Origin: Desulfurivibrio alkaliphilus AHT 2 | GTDB taxonomy: Bacteria; Desulfobacterota; Desulfobulbia; Desulfobulbales; Desulfurivibrionaceae | Reading direction: 5' to 3' | Assembly (NCBI RefSeq): GCF_000092205.1 | Contig: NC_014216.1 | Span: forward strand, 1,369,742 to 1,433,741 | DNA: 64,000 bases | Shown: positions 51,814 through 60,189 of the stretch, piece by piece | Layout: each line of letters begins with the position of its first letter | Position numbering within the stretch: the stretch's first letter is position 1 | Notes under the pieces: generated by a model | Database searches by the model: none | What the model saw: the letters and a program-made list of their open reading frames with translations, nothing else | What the model was told of the DNA's origin: nothing | Position numbers and translations under genes: made by a program

Positions 51814-52656
51814 CTACTTATCGGCCAGGCCGCCTTTTTCTTCAACCAGGGGCCCGAAAGAATGCTCGGCGGCGGGAAATTCGCCGGCCGTCACCTCCCG
51901 CTTAAAAGCGGCCAGGGCCTGATCCGCCTGGTCGGCCAGCCGGGCGTATTGCTTGGCAAACTTGGGGGTAAAGTCCCGGAAAAGACCCAGCAGATCATGG
52001 GTAACCAGCACCTGGCCATCACAATGGGGTCCGGCGCCGATACCGATGGTGGGAATTGCCAGCTCGGCGGTGATCCGCCCGGCCAGCAGAGCCGGCACAC
52101 ACTCCAGCACCAGGGCCGAGACTCCGGCGGCCGCCAGGGTCCGGGCATCATGCTCCAGCTTGGCCGCCGAGGCGGCATCCCTGCCCTGTACCTTAAAGCC
52201 CCCAAGTTGGCCGGCGGTTTGAGGCGTCAAACCAATGTGCCCCACCACCGGGATGCCGGCCCGGACCACGGCGGCGGCAATCGCCGCCACTTCGGCCCCG
52301 CCTTCCAGCTTCACTGCCGCGCAACCGGCTTCCTTGAGAAAGCGGCCGGCGTTGACGATGGCGTCCCGCTCTCCGGCCTGATAAGAAAGAAACGGCATAT
52401 CACCCACCAGCAGAGCCTCCCTGACCCCCCGGCGCACCGCTTTGGCATGATGAATCATCTCATCCATGGTCACCGGCACGGTGGAATCATGCCCCAGGGC
52501 CACCATGGCCAGGGAGTCTCCCACCAGCACCAGATCAACGCCGGCCCGGTCCACCAGAGCCCCAAAGGCGGCGTCATGGGCGGTAAGCATGGTAATTTTC
52601 TCGCCGGCGGCCTTTTTCGCCGCCAGGTCACAAACGGTCTTCACGGCTCGGCTCAT
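51814..52656 (-). CDS. panB: 3-methyl-2-oxobutanoate hydroxymethyltransferase
   Basis: First committed step of pantothenate synthesis. The 280 residues contain ITMLTAHDAAFGALVDRAGVDLVLVGDSLAMVALGHDSTVPVTMDEMI, AVKLEGG, the HIGLTPQ motif and ALVLECVPALLA (catalytic Glu region). Normal length. Just downstream of ruvB on the same strand, 8 bp apart. Confidence 0.95.
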   Translation of the reverse strand: MSRAVKTVCDLAAKKAAGEKITMLTAHDAAFGALVDRAGVDLVLVGDSLAMVALGHDSTVPVTMDEMIHHAKAVRRGVREALLVGDMPFLSYQAGERDAIVNAGRFLKEAGCAAVKLEGGAEVAAIAAAVVRAGIPVVGHIGLTPQTAGQLGGFKVQGRDAASAAKLEHDARTLAAAGVSALVLECVPALLAGRITAELAIPTIGIGAGPHCDGQVLVTHDLLGLFRDFTPKFAKQYARLADQADQALAAFKREVTAGEFPAAEHSFGPLVEEKGGLADK

Positions 52657-52664
52657 GCTGCCAC

Positions 52665-53756
52665 CTATTCTTCCTTGTGTTTTTGGGCCGCCTTGCGGAC
52701 CGCCAGCGACGGCGCATCGGTAAACAGTTCGGGGTTTGCGGCCGGTACCGCGGCAGCCGGGCGAAAATTGCGACCGAAATGTTCATAGGCGGCCCGGGTA
52801 GCCATCCGGCCCCGGGGAGTGCGGACCAGAAAGCCGGCCTGGATCAGAAAGGGTTCATAGACATCTTCCAGGGTGTTTTTTTCTTCGCAGACCATGGTGG
52901 CCAGGGTTTCCAGCCCAATGGGCCCCCCCTGGAAGCGGTCGATCAGGGCCAGCAGAATCCGGCGGTCCATTTCATCAAAACCCAGCAGGTCCACCCCCAG
53001 CATGCTGAGGGCGGCATCGGCGATCTCGGCGGTGATCTTGCCCCGACCCTTGACCTCGGCAAAATCCCGCAGGCGGCGCAGCAGCCGGTTGGCGATCCGG
53101 GGGGTGCCCCGGGAGCGGCGACCGATCTCCAAGGCGCCGGCCTGGTCAATGGGTACTCCCAGCAACTCCGCCGACCGCTTGACGATGGCCACCAGTTCTT
53201 CCGGGGCATAAAAGTCCAGGCGCAGGGAAAGACCGAAGCGATCCCGCAGCGGCGGGGTCAGCAGGCCGGTACGGGTGGTGGCCCCCACCAGGGTGAAGCG
53301 GGGCAAAGACATCTTCACGCTGCGCGCCCCCGGCCCCTGGCCGATCACCAGGTCCAGTTCAAAATCCTCCATGGCCGGGTACAGGATCTCTTCCACCACA
53401 TGGTTAAGGCGGTGAATTTCATCGATGAACAGCACATCCCCTTCCTGGAGACTGGTGAGAATGGCGGCCAGATCACCGGCCCGCTCAATGACCGGCCCGG
53501 AAGTAACCCGGATGCCGGCTCCCATCTCATTGGCGATCACGTAGGCCAAGGTGGTCTTGCCCAGGCCGGGAAAACCGTGAAAAAGGGTATGATCCAGGGC
53601 CTCCCCCCGGCCTTTGGCGGCGGCAATGGCGATCTCCAGGTTCTCCTTGACCTGCTCCTGGCCAATATACTGGTTCAGCAGCTTGGGCCGCAGGGCCACC
53701 TCGCAAAGATCCCCGGTAACCGCATCGGGGCTGACAACTCGCTCTTCCTGATTCAT
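52665..53756 (-). CDS. ruvB: Holliday junction branch migration helicase RuvB
   Basis: AAA+ motor that drives branch migration with RuvA. The 363 residues include the Walker [19 protein letters not shown] (Phe where Pro is usual), [11 protein letters not shown] (Walker B), [19 protein letters not shown], and the winged helix with [18 protein letters not shown] at 53754-53756 lies in the duplicated GATTCAT sequence made by the adjacent element; originally it overlapped the ruvA stop as ATGA. Confidence 0.96.
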   Translation of the reverse strand: MNQEERVVSPDAVTGDLCEVALRPKLLNQYIGQEQVKENLEIAIAAAKGRGEALDHTLFHGFPGLGKTTLAYVIANEMGAGIRVTSGPVIERAGDLAAILTSLQEGDVLFIDEIHRLNHVVEEILYPAMEDFELDLVIGQGPGARSVKMSLPRFTLVGATTRTGLLTPPLRDRFGLSLRLDFYAPEELVAIVKRSAELLGVPIDQAGALEIGRRSRGTPRIANRLLRRLRDFAEVKGRGKITAEIADAALSMLGVDLLGFDEMDRRILLALIDRFQGGPIGLETLATMVCEEKNTLEDVYEPFLIQAGFLVRTPRGRMATRAAYEHFGRNFRPAAAVPAANPELFTDAPSLAVRKAAQKHKEE

Positions 53757-53757
53757 A

Positions 53758-53909
53758 TTAACCGCTCACCAAGAGCAAATGACTTAACCAGACAACGGGC
53801 TGTAAACGTTCAGCGGTGCCGCAGGTTGCGGCAAGCGAACCGGCGCCGCGTACCTCAGGTACGCAAGCCGGGTCGATCGCCGCAAGATGCGGTGCTGCTG
53901 GACGTTTAC
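53758..53909 (+). mobile_element. GTAA-hairpin MITE at the ruvA/ruvB junction with 7/8-bp target duplication
   Basis: Starts TTAACCGCTCACCAAG (53758, first base changed from G) and has a hybrid hairpin 53802-53909: outer type B (cgttcagcgg) and inner type A (ttgcgg, accggc). Flanked by GATTCATA (53750-53757) and GATTCATG (53910-53917). On the minus strand both copies read ATGAATC: one is the ruvA stop (TGA), the other the ruvB start (ATG). The element therefore cut an ATGA overlap without damaging either gene. Confidence 0.9.
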
Positions 53910-53912
53910 GAT

Positions 53913-54560
53913 TCATGCCAAGGACCTCAAGGCTTGCCGCAACAACTCTTCCACCGGCAGTTCAAGGGAGACATCGGCAGCCGACCGCAGACCCTCCAGC
54001 GCCGCCCGGGCCTGGGAAGCCGGGTAGCCGAGGTTAAGAAGGGCGGAATAGGCGTCCTGAAAGGAAGGTTCATTGAAGTCGGCGGCGGCCGCCGAGGAGG
54101 GAGAAAGCGCGGCACCCGGCCCGACGACGGTACCAGCATCGGTGGTGGCCGTGGGAAAGAATTCCATTTTGTCGCCCAATTCCAGGCACAGTCGTTCGGC
54201 GGTTTTTTTCCCCACCCCGGGCAATTTTTTCAGAAAAACAATATCGCCGGCGATGATCGCCCGGCTCAGGGCAGCGGGCTCGGCGGCGGCGAGAATATTC
54301 ATGGCCAACCGCGGCCCCACCCCGGAAACCCCCAACAGCAGCTGAAACATTCTCTTCTCGCGACTATCGGGAAAGCCGTAAAGATTGAAGGAGTCCTCCC
54401 GGACCACGGTCTGAATATACAAAAAAAGCTCTTCGCCGACGGCCGGCAGGCGATCATGGCGGGAGGCGGGCAGAAAAACCTCATACCCTACGCCGCCCAC
54501 CTGGAGCACCAGACTGTCCGGCCCTTTATGGGCCAGTTTTCCCTGCAAAGAAGCAATCAC
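53913..54560 (-). CDS. ruvA: Holliday junction DNA-binding subunit RuvA
   Basis: Tetrameric junction-binding protein. The 215 residues have the OB-fold domain I (MIASLQGKLAHKGPDSLVLQVGGVGYEVFLP), helix-hairpin-helix motifs (LLGVSGVGPRLAMNIL, LKKLPGVGKKTAERLCLEL) and a C-terminal domain that binds RuvB (FQDAYSALLNLGYPASQARAALEGL). Its stop is at the edge of the element. Order ruvC-ruvA-ruvB is typical. Confidence 0.96.
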   Translation of the reverse strand: MIASLQGKLAHKGPDSLVLQVGGVGYEVFLPASRHDRLPAVGEELFLYIQTVVREDSFNLYGFPDSREKRMFQLLLGVSGVGPRLAMNILAAAEPAALSRAIIAGDIVFLKKLPGVGKKTAERLCLELGDKMEFFPTATTDAGTVVGPGAALSPSSAAAADFNEPSFQDAYSALLNLGYPASQARAALEGLRSAADVSLELPVEELLRQALRSLA

Positions 54561-54602
54561 TTATTCATCTCGCTTAAATTAACCCCATTTACCACTTGCA
54601 GC

Positions 54603-55088
54603 TTAACCGGCCGTAAAGGTTAACCAGTCGCTGCGATGGTTGGCACCGCAGATCGCCACGGCCAGGGCATCGGCGGCATCTTCCGATGGGCTGGCCGACA
54701 GGTTCAGCAGGGATCGCACCATCCGCTGCACCTGTTCCTTGCTGGCCCGCCCGTAACCGGCCACCGCCTGTTTGACCACCAGGGGGGTAAACTCCGCCAG
54801 CGGCAGGTTATGCTGCATGGCGGCCAGCAGAATCACTCCCCGGGCATGGCCAAGTTTCAAAGCCGCTTTGGGGTTGCCGGCTACAAACACCTCCTCCACC
54901 GCCATTCTGTGGGGCCGATGCAGGCTGATCACCTCACCCAGACCCTGGTGTATCCGGAGGATCCTGGCCGCCAGGGAACCGTAGCGCGCCACCCGCAGCA
55001 CCCCGCAAGTGATGAAACGCAACCTGGGACCATCCTGCTCGATAATTCCGTAGCCGGTGATTCGCGAACCGGGGTCCACCCCTAAAAT
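54603..55088 (-). CDS. ruvC: Holliday junction resolvase RuvC
   Basis: Endonuclease that resolves Holliday junctions. The product includes DPGSRITGYGII with the first catalytic Asp, MAVEEVFVAGNPKAALKLG, and DAADALAVAICGANH with the C-terminal Asp residues. The start is unusual. The first standard start in the family frame is GTG 55079, which would remove ILGV before the DPG motif. A GGAGG at 55096-55100 lies seven bases before an ATT at 55086-55088, which would encode MLGVDPG. ATT is used as start in a few genes (infC). I place the start at the ATT, with GTG 55079 as the safer alternative. Confidence 0.9.
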   Translation of the reverse strand: MLGVDPGSRITGYGIIEQDGPRLRFITCGVLRVARYGSLAARILRIHQGLGEVISLHRPHRMAVEEVFVAGNPKAALKLGHARGVILLAAMQHNLPLAEFTPLVVKQAVAGYGRASKEQVQRMVRSLLNLSASPSEDAADALAVAICGANHRSDWLTFTAG

Positions 55089-55102
55089 TCGTTCGCCTCC
55101 GC

Positions 55103-55852
55103 TCAGGAGATGGCCTCCATCACTGCATCGGGAATGTCGAAGTTGGCATGCACATGCTGAACATCATCGTTATCTTCCAGGCTGTCCAGCAACTTCATAA
55201 GTTGCCGGGCGGTTTGTTCATCGCCGACCTCCACGGTATTTTTGGGAATCATGGCAATGGAGGCCTCGAGAAAAGCAATCCCTTTGGCCTGCAGGGCCTC
55301 GCTCACCGCGGCAAAGTCGTCGGGTTCGGTGAGCACCTGGAAGGTGCTTTCTTCCACCACCACATCTTCGGCCCCGGCCTCAAGGGCGGCCTCCATCAGT
55401 TCATCTTCCGAAGTCGCCTCCCGCTCCACCAGGATCTGGCCCTTGCGGTCGAACATCCAGGAAACACAGTTGCTCTCTCCCAGGTTGCCGCCGGCCTTGC
55501 TGAACATAAAACGAACGTCGGCCACGGTGCGCACCCGGTTATCGGTCATGCACTCCACCATCACCGCCACGCCGCCGGGACCGTAGCCTTCATAGGTGAT
55601 CTCCTCGTAGGCGACCCCTTCCAGCTCACCGGTACCCTTCTTGATGGCCCGCTCGATATTATCCTTGGGCATGTTTTCCGCCTTGGCGGCGGCCACGGCG
55701 GTCCGCAGGCGGGGGTTGCCGTCGATGTCGCCGCCGCCCAGCCGGGCGGCCACCATGATTTCCTTGATCAGCCGGGTGAAGATCTTGCCCCGCTTGGCGT
55801 CCATCGCCCCCTTGCGGTGCTTGATGTTGGCCCATTTGGAATGTCCTGCCAT
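55103..55852 (-). CDS. yebC: YebC/PmpR family regulatory protein
   Basis: The 249 residues begin [32 protein letters not shown], the family hallmark, with [31 protein letters not shown] in domain II. Proteins of this group act as DNA-binding regulators and, in more recent work, assist translation of proline stretches. ATG 55852 follows GAGGAG. Upstream of ruvC in its usual place. Confidence 0.95.
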   Translation of the reverse strand: MAGHSKWANIKHRKGAMDAKRGKIFTRLIKEIMVAARLGGGDIDGNPRLRTAVAAAKAENMPKDNIERAIKKGTGELEGVAYEEITYEGYGPGGVAVMVECMTDNRVRTVADVRFMFSKAGGNLGESNCVSWMFDRKGQILVEREATSEDELMEAALEAGAEDVVVEESTFQVLTEPDDFAAVSEALQAKGIAFLEASIAMIPKNTVEVGDEQTARQLMKLLDSLEDNDDVQHVHANFDIPDAVMEAIS

Positions 55853-55904
55853 ATGCTCCTCTTAGCTCATGTTATTTTGTATATATGTATAGTGAGACCT
55901 GGTT

Positions 55905-56504
55905 TCACCCTTTATAGTCCATGGCCAGCAAGAAAACTTCCCGGCTTTCAGTACGTGAACTTTTGGGCTTGAACACCTTGACCTTGCCAAATGATCGGCG
56001 GACGTCGGCTACCAGTTCCTGGAAATCTTCGCCCTCAAAGACCTTGCAGTAGAGATGGCCGCCAGGCTGCAGCCAATTTGCCGCCAGTTCCAGCACCGTG
56101 CGGGCCAGGCGCAGAGATTGCTGCTGATCGGCCCAGCGATTGCCGGTGGTGCGAGGAGCCATGTCGCTGATCAGCACCCGGTAACGGGAGCAGATCCCCC
56201 GCACCTTTTCCTGCACCGACTCCCTGGTAATATCACCCAGCACAAAATGGAAGGGGGCCCCGCCCCGGGTCTTGATGGGACCGGCGGTGATATCCACCCC
56301 CACCACCAGCCCCTGGCGTCCTACCACCCGGGCGGCGTAGATGGACCAACTGCCCGGTTGGCACCCCAGATCCAACACCTTGTCGCCGGGCCGCAGCAGC
56401 TTGAATTTTTGCTGGGCCTCTTCCAGCTTATACACCGAACGAGCGGGGTACCCCTCTTTACGGGCCTTGCGAAAATAAAAATCCTGAACCTGTTTCATGG
56501 CCAA
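55905..56504 (-). CDS. rlmE: 23S rRNA 2'-O-methyltransferase RlmE (FtsJ)
   Basis: Methylates U2552 in 23S rRNA. The 199 residues contain DFYFRKARKEGYPARSVYKLEEAQQKFKLLRPGDKVLDLGCQPGSWSIYAA (SAM motif I), VLISDMAPRTTGNRW with catalytic Asp, and the late Lys and Glu of the KDKE tetrad (VFEGEDFQEL). Normal length. Followed downstream by yebC. Confidence 0.94.
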   Translation of the reverse strand: MAMKQVQDFYFRKARKEGYPARSVYKLEEAQQKFKLLRPGDKVLDLGCQPGSWSIYAARVVGRQGLVVGVDITAGPIKTRGGAPFHFVLGDITRESVQEKVRGICSRYRVLISDMAPRTTGNRWADQQQSLRLARTVLELAANWLQPGGHLYCKVFEGEDFQELVADVRRSFGKVKVFKPKSSRTESREVFLLAMDYKG

Positions 56505-56601
56505 AAATGCCCTGCCCCGACGACCGTTACCTGTTATAAAAAGGCTTTAATTTAGTCGGAAAACCGCTGCTTGACAAGCATAAAGCCCAAGCCGAACAAT
56601 G

Positions 56602-56752
56602 GTAAGCGAACAGCCGCACCGCATCTTCGGGCGATCAGCCAGGCTTACGTACAGAGGGTACGCTGCGCCTGGCTGCTTGCCCGAACCTGCGGCACGGCTG
56701 TTCGCTTACGGCCCGTGAGACCGGCAGCTTAGGACCCCTGGTGAACGGTTGT
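56602..56752 (-). mobile_element. GTAA-hairpin MITE, type B, overlapping the end of rsmI
   Basis: Hairpin 56602-56709 (GTAAGCGAACAGCCG...CGGCTGTTCGCTTAC) followed by the lead module to about 56752 (GGTGAACGGTTGT). No duplication remains, so it is probably an older insertion. Outer stem sequence differs from other type-B copies on both arms in matching ways. The lead module is read as the last seven codons and stop of rsmI. Confidence 0.85.
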
Positions 56753-57604
56753 CCAGAGTTCAAGCAGGCGGCGGTATACTTGGCTGCGGGGCAGGTCCAG
56801 GTCGATGGCCATTTGCCGGGCCGCGTCTTTCAAAGATAGACCGGCCTGGTCCCGGTACCAGGCCGCCAGTTGGGCAAAATCTTCCCCGGAGGGCCGCTCC
56901 GCCGCCAACGCCGCCGGCTCGGCCCCGGCCAGCAGCACCACAAATTCACCCTTGATAGCCGGGCGTTTTTGCAGCCGGGCCAGCAATGCCCCCAACTCAC
57001 CCACCAACACCTCTTCATGGATCTTGGTCAACTCCCGAGCCAGCACCACCCGGCGCTCACCCAGGACCGCCAGGACATCGGCCAGGCTTTTAAGCAGGCG
57101 GTGGGGGGATTCGTAAAAAACAAGCGGGTGCGGTTCCGTTGCCAGGCTTTGCAGCAGTTTGCGCCTCTCTCCACTGCGCCCCGGCAGAAACCCCAGAAAA
57201 AGGTGACTTGCCCCAGTCTGGCCCGCCACACTCAAAAAGGCCGCCAGGGCCGAGGCGCCGGGCAACGGCACCACCGGCAGGCCGGCCTCCCGTACCCGGT
57301 TGACCAGGCGCGCGCCGGGGTCGGCAATCCCCGGGGTGCCGGCGTCGGAAACCAAGGCCACCATCTGGCCGCTCAGCAACTTGGCCATGATCTCCTCGCC
57401 CCGCCGGGCCTCGTTTTCCCGGTAATAGCTAAGACAGGGGGTTTTAAGGGCGAAGTGATTAAGCAGCTTTCTGGTGCGCCGGGTATCTTCGGCGGCAATC
57501 AGGTCAACCTCGCCCAGAACACGCAGGGCCCGCAGGGTGATATCTTCGAGGTTACCGATGGGGGTTGCCACTACATATAGGGTGCCGCCGGTGGTCTCAG
57601 GCAT
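56729..57604 (-). CDS. rsmI: 16S rRNA (cytidine-2'-O)-methyltransferase RsmI
   Basis: Methylates C1402 of 16S rRNA. The 291 residues include GTLYVVATPIGNLEDITLRALRVLGEVDLIAAEDTR, LVSDAGTPGIADPGARLV and VVPLPGASALAAFLSVAG, all diagnostic. ATG 57604 overlaps the upstream kinase stop (ATGCCTGA). The C-terminal residues TTVHQGS are encoded by the adjacent repeat element, replacing the native end. Confidence 0.95.
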   Translation of the reverse strand: MPETTGGTLYVVATPIGNLEDITLRALRVLGEVDLIAAEDTRRTRKLLNHFALKTPCLSYYRENEARRGEEIMAKLLSGQMVALVSDAGTPGIADPGARLVNRVREAGLPVVPLPGASALAAFLSVAGQTGASHLFLGFLPGRSGERRKLLQSLATEPHPLVFYESPHRLLKSLADVLAVLGERRVVLARELTKIHEEVLVGELGALLARLQKRPAIKGEFVVLLAGAEPAALAAERPSGEDFAQLAAWYRDQAGLSLKDAARQMAIDLDLPRSQVYRRLLELWTTVHQGS

Positions 57605-58466
57605 CTCTACCGCCGTCACCAGCGGCCGTTAAACGACCGGCATCCGTTGCGGCAAAGGGCAGGCGAAGCTTGAAAGCGCCGCCGGGGCCGTCCAGGCAAA
57701 GCAACTCACCGCCACAGCCCCGCACCAACTTGCGCGCCAGGTACAAGCCAAGCCCCTGGTGATTGCTGCGGGTGGTAAAGAAAGGGGCAAAAATTTGGTC
57801 GCGCTGCTCCCCAGGGACTCCCGGGCCGCTGTCCCGAACCACCAGCTCCACCATTTCTCCATCAGTCAAGGTAAGGATCACCAGCGATGCCCGCTCACCC
57901 TCACGCACCGCCTCCAGGGCATTTTTCAGCAGGATATGCACCACTTCATGCACCACCACCAGGTCACCGACCAGGGCGGGCAGCTCGGGGGCCAGTTCAA
58001 GCTTGCGCTCCAGCTTGTGCTTATAAAAAGTGTCGGCGCAAAGAAATTCGTCTTCGCAGCGCACCACGTCATTGAGATTCCAGCCTCGAGGCTGCGGCCC
58101 TTCGGCGGGCAAAGCGGGCATGGTCAAGGCCCGGCGCAAAATCTCCGCTCCCTGCCCGATCCTCTCTTTGAACTGGGTCAGGCCCTTTTGCTGTTCCTCC
58201 AGCACCACCGCCAACTCACCCAGGGGTCCGGCCGCCTGAGCCGGGGTTTCGGCTGCTTTTACCTGGGCCAGTAAGTCGGCCGCCCTTTCCAGGGCGAGAC
58301 GGGACACATCACCATAAAATGAGGCCACCTGCATCACCCCGTTAAGGTTGTGAGTAATCCCCCGGAACAAACGCCCCACGGCGGCATCATAAGACCTGGC
58401 CAGATAGGCCTTCTCCCAGCAACGAAGCAACTCGTCGGCGGTTGAATTCTCAACTTGCGCAACCAT
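57597..58466 (-). CDS. Soluble histidine kinase-like protein
   Basis: A 289-residue protein without membrane helices or an input domain. A possible phospho-acceptor region reads RGITHNLNGVMQVASF (His about residue 33), followed by a helical linker and an ATPase domain with N box (HILLKNALEAV), G1 (VVRDSGPGVPGEQ) and F/G2 (FAPFFTTRSNHQGLGLYLARKLV). ATG 58466 follows GGAGG. It overlaps rsmI by 8 bp. No cognate regulator is next to it; its signal and target are unknown. Confidence 0.78.
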   Translation of the reverse strand: MVAQVENSTADELLRCWEKAYLARSYDAAVGRLFRGITHNLNGVMQVASFYGDVSRLALERAADLLAQVKAAETPAQAAGPLGELAVVLEEQQKGLTQFKERIGQGAEILRRALTMPALPAEGPQPRGWNLNDVVRCEDEFLCADTFYKHKLERKLELAPELPALVGDLVVVHEVVHILLKNALEAVREGERASLVILTLTDGEMVELVVRDSGPGVPGEQRDQIFAPFFTTRSNHQGLGLYLARKLVRGCGGELLCLDGPGGAFKLRLPFAATDAGRLTAAGDGGRDA

Positions 58467-58675
58467 AAAAAGAGGACCTCCTTGCCAATGGTTTCGACGG
58501 CCCATCATTTTCCTCAATGGCCGCCCATGGGGGGTGTCAACGGGGATTGTCCAGGGGCCACCAGCCGTCCTTTTCAAAGGGCTGCCAGCGCGGGGCCCGG
58601 ACAAAGGGACAGGCCGCACCGGCAAACCGGCACGTCCGTACTGCCAGCATAGCGGGAAAGCGTAAACTTGACAAG

Positions 58676-58704
58676 GTAAGCTAATAACCCTGGTGAACGG
58701 TTAC
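58676..58704 (-). mobile_element. 29-bp micro-element with exact 8-bp target duplication
   Basis: Reads GTAAGC to GGTGAACGGTTAC: left and right ends of the GTAA element with the hairpin deleted. Flanked by exact TTGACAAG at 58668-58675 and 58705-58712. The duplication makes two TTGACA boxes upstream of the TraB-family gene. The rest of the 58467-58808 gap holds no recognisable gene. Confidence 0.7.
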
Positions 58705-58808
58705 TTGACAAGAAGCCGCAGTGATTGGCTGAAAATAGATTGCCCCCGGCAGCGATTTTCGGTAAAAGGGCATGGTCCTTAATCCATCCACCAAGGCAGG
58801 AAAAGCAC

Positions 58809-60008
58809 GTGTCGACCCCCCCGAACACCACCCCCGAGAGCCACCTGCACCAGGACGTGCACCTGGTCAGCCTGGCCGGCCGGCAGATTTTTCTGATCGG
58901 CACCGCCCATGTCTCTCAAGAATCCGCCGACCTGGTTCACCAGGTCATAGACGAGTTGCGCCCTGATGCGGTCTGCCTGGAACTGGACGAAAAGCGCTAT
59001 CAATCTTTGGCCCACCGCAAAAAATGGGAACTGCTGGACCTCAAGGAAATTATGCGGCGCCGCCAGTTGGCCACCCTGTTGATCAACCTGCTGCTGGCCT
59101 CTTACCAGAAGAAGCTGGGCGACAAGCTGGGGGTGCAGCCGGGCAGCGAGTTGCTAAACGCCGCCCGCCAGGCGGAAGAGCTTAATATCCCCGTAGCGCT
59201 TTGCGACCGGGACGTCCGGATCACCATGCGCCGGGCCTGGCGGGCCACTCCCTGGTATCGCAAGATGATGCTGCTGGCCACCCTGCTGGCCGGCATGTTC
59301 GACCGCAGCGAAATCAGCGAGGCCGATCTGCGGGAGTTGCGCAACACCGACCTGCTCTCCGAGCTGATGGCCCAGCTGGGCCGGGAGCTGCCGGAGCTCA
59401 AAGAGGTGCTCATCGACGAGCGCGACACCTATCTGGCGGAAAAAATCAAGGCCACCAGCGGAGACAAGCTGGTGGCGGTGGTCGGGGCCGGCCATGTGGC
59501 CGGCTTGAAAAAAGCCCTCGCCCAGGACCGGCAGGAGCAAATGGCGACCATCAGCCGGATTCCGCCGGCCGCCAAAACCTGGAAAGCCCTGGCCTGGGCG
59601 GTACCGGCAATAATCTTGAGTGCACTGGCCTATATTGCCATCAGCAAGGGTATGGCCGTGGCCGGCCAGAATCTGATTTACTGGATTTTAGCCAACGGCA
59701 TTCCCGCCGCCATCGGCGCGGCTTTGGCTCTGGCCCATCCCCTGACCATTGCCGGGGCCTTTGTCGCCGCGCCGGTAACCAGCCTGACCCCGGTGATCGG
59801 GGCCGGTTACGTCACCGCCTTTCTCCAGGCCAATTTTCGCCCCCCCCTGGTGGTGGAATTTGAGCGCGTCCTGGATGACATGAACAGCCTGGGGGGCTGG
59901 TGGCGCAATCGCCTGCTGCGTATTTTTCTGGCCTTCATCCTGCCGGCCATCGGCAGCATGATCGGCACATGGGTCGGCGGCTACGAGATCCTTTCCAACG
60001 TTTTTTAG
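58809..60008 (+). CDS. TraB/PrgY family membrane protein
   Basis: The 399 residues contain the TraB-family motifs LIGTAHVSQESADLV, AVCLELDEKRY and VVGAGHVAGLKKAL, which place it in the TraB/GumN (Tiki-like) fold, possibly a metallopeptidase. Several membrane helices follow (KALAWAVPAIILSALAYIAI, LIYWILANGIPAAIGAALALA, LTIAGAFVAAPVTSLTPVIGAGYVTAF, IFLAFILPAIGSMIGTWVGG). GTG 58809 follows AGGA. Substrate unknown; founding members turn down pheromone signals. The G of its TAG stop belongs to the inserted repeat. Confidence 0.85.
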   Translation: MSTPPNTTPESHLHQDVHLVSLAGRQIFLIGTAHVSQESADLVHQVIDELRPDAVCLELDEKRYQSLAHRKKWELLDLKEIMRRRQLATLLINLLLASYQKKLGDKLGVQPGSELLNAARQAEELNIPVALCDRDVRITMRRAWRATPWYRKMMLLATLLAGMFDRSEISEADLRELRNTDLLSELMAQLGRELPELKEVLIDERDTYLAEKIKATSGDKLVAVVGAGHVAGLKKALAQDRQEQMATISRIPPAAKTWKALAWAVPAIILSALAYIAISKGMAVAGQNLIYWILANGIPAAIGAALALAHPLTIAGAFVAAPVTSLTPVIGAGYVTAFLQANFRPPLVVEFERVLDDMNSLGGWWRNRLLRIFLAFILPAIGSMIGTWVGGYEILSNVF

Positions 60009-60157
60009 TAAACGTTCAGCCGCACCGCATCTTCGGGCGATCAGCCAGGCTTACGTACAGGGGTACGCGGCGCCTGGCTGCTTGCCCGAACCTGCGGCAC
60101 GGCTGAACGTTTACGGCTCGTTAAACCGCCAGGTTAGTACCCTTGGTGAAAGCTTAT
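60008..60157 (-). mobile_element. GTAA-hairpin MITE, type B, after the TraB-family gene
   Basis: Hairpin 60008-60114 (GTAAACGTTCAGCCG...) followed by the lead module to about 60157 (ctttcaccaaggg read on the minus strand). Flanking sequences GTTTTTTA (60000-60007) and TTTTTTTA (60157-60164) look like a duplicated T-rich target, but the T run makes the exact boundary uncertain by one base. Confidence 0.82.
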
Positions 60158-60189
60158 TTTTTTAACCAACGACTACGGGAACCAGTCAG

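Noticed and set aside
52677-54623. Long plus-strand open frame of 648 codons opposite ruvB and ruvA
   Set aside because: It runs antisense to two well-conserved genes, crosses the repeat element and has the composition expected of a GC-rich shadow frame; no recognisable domain.
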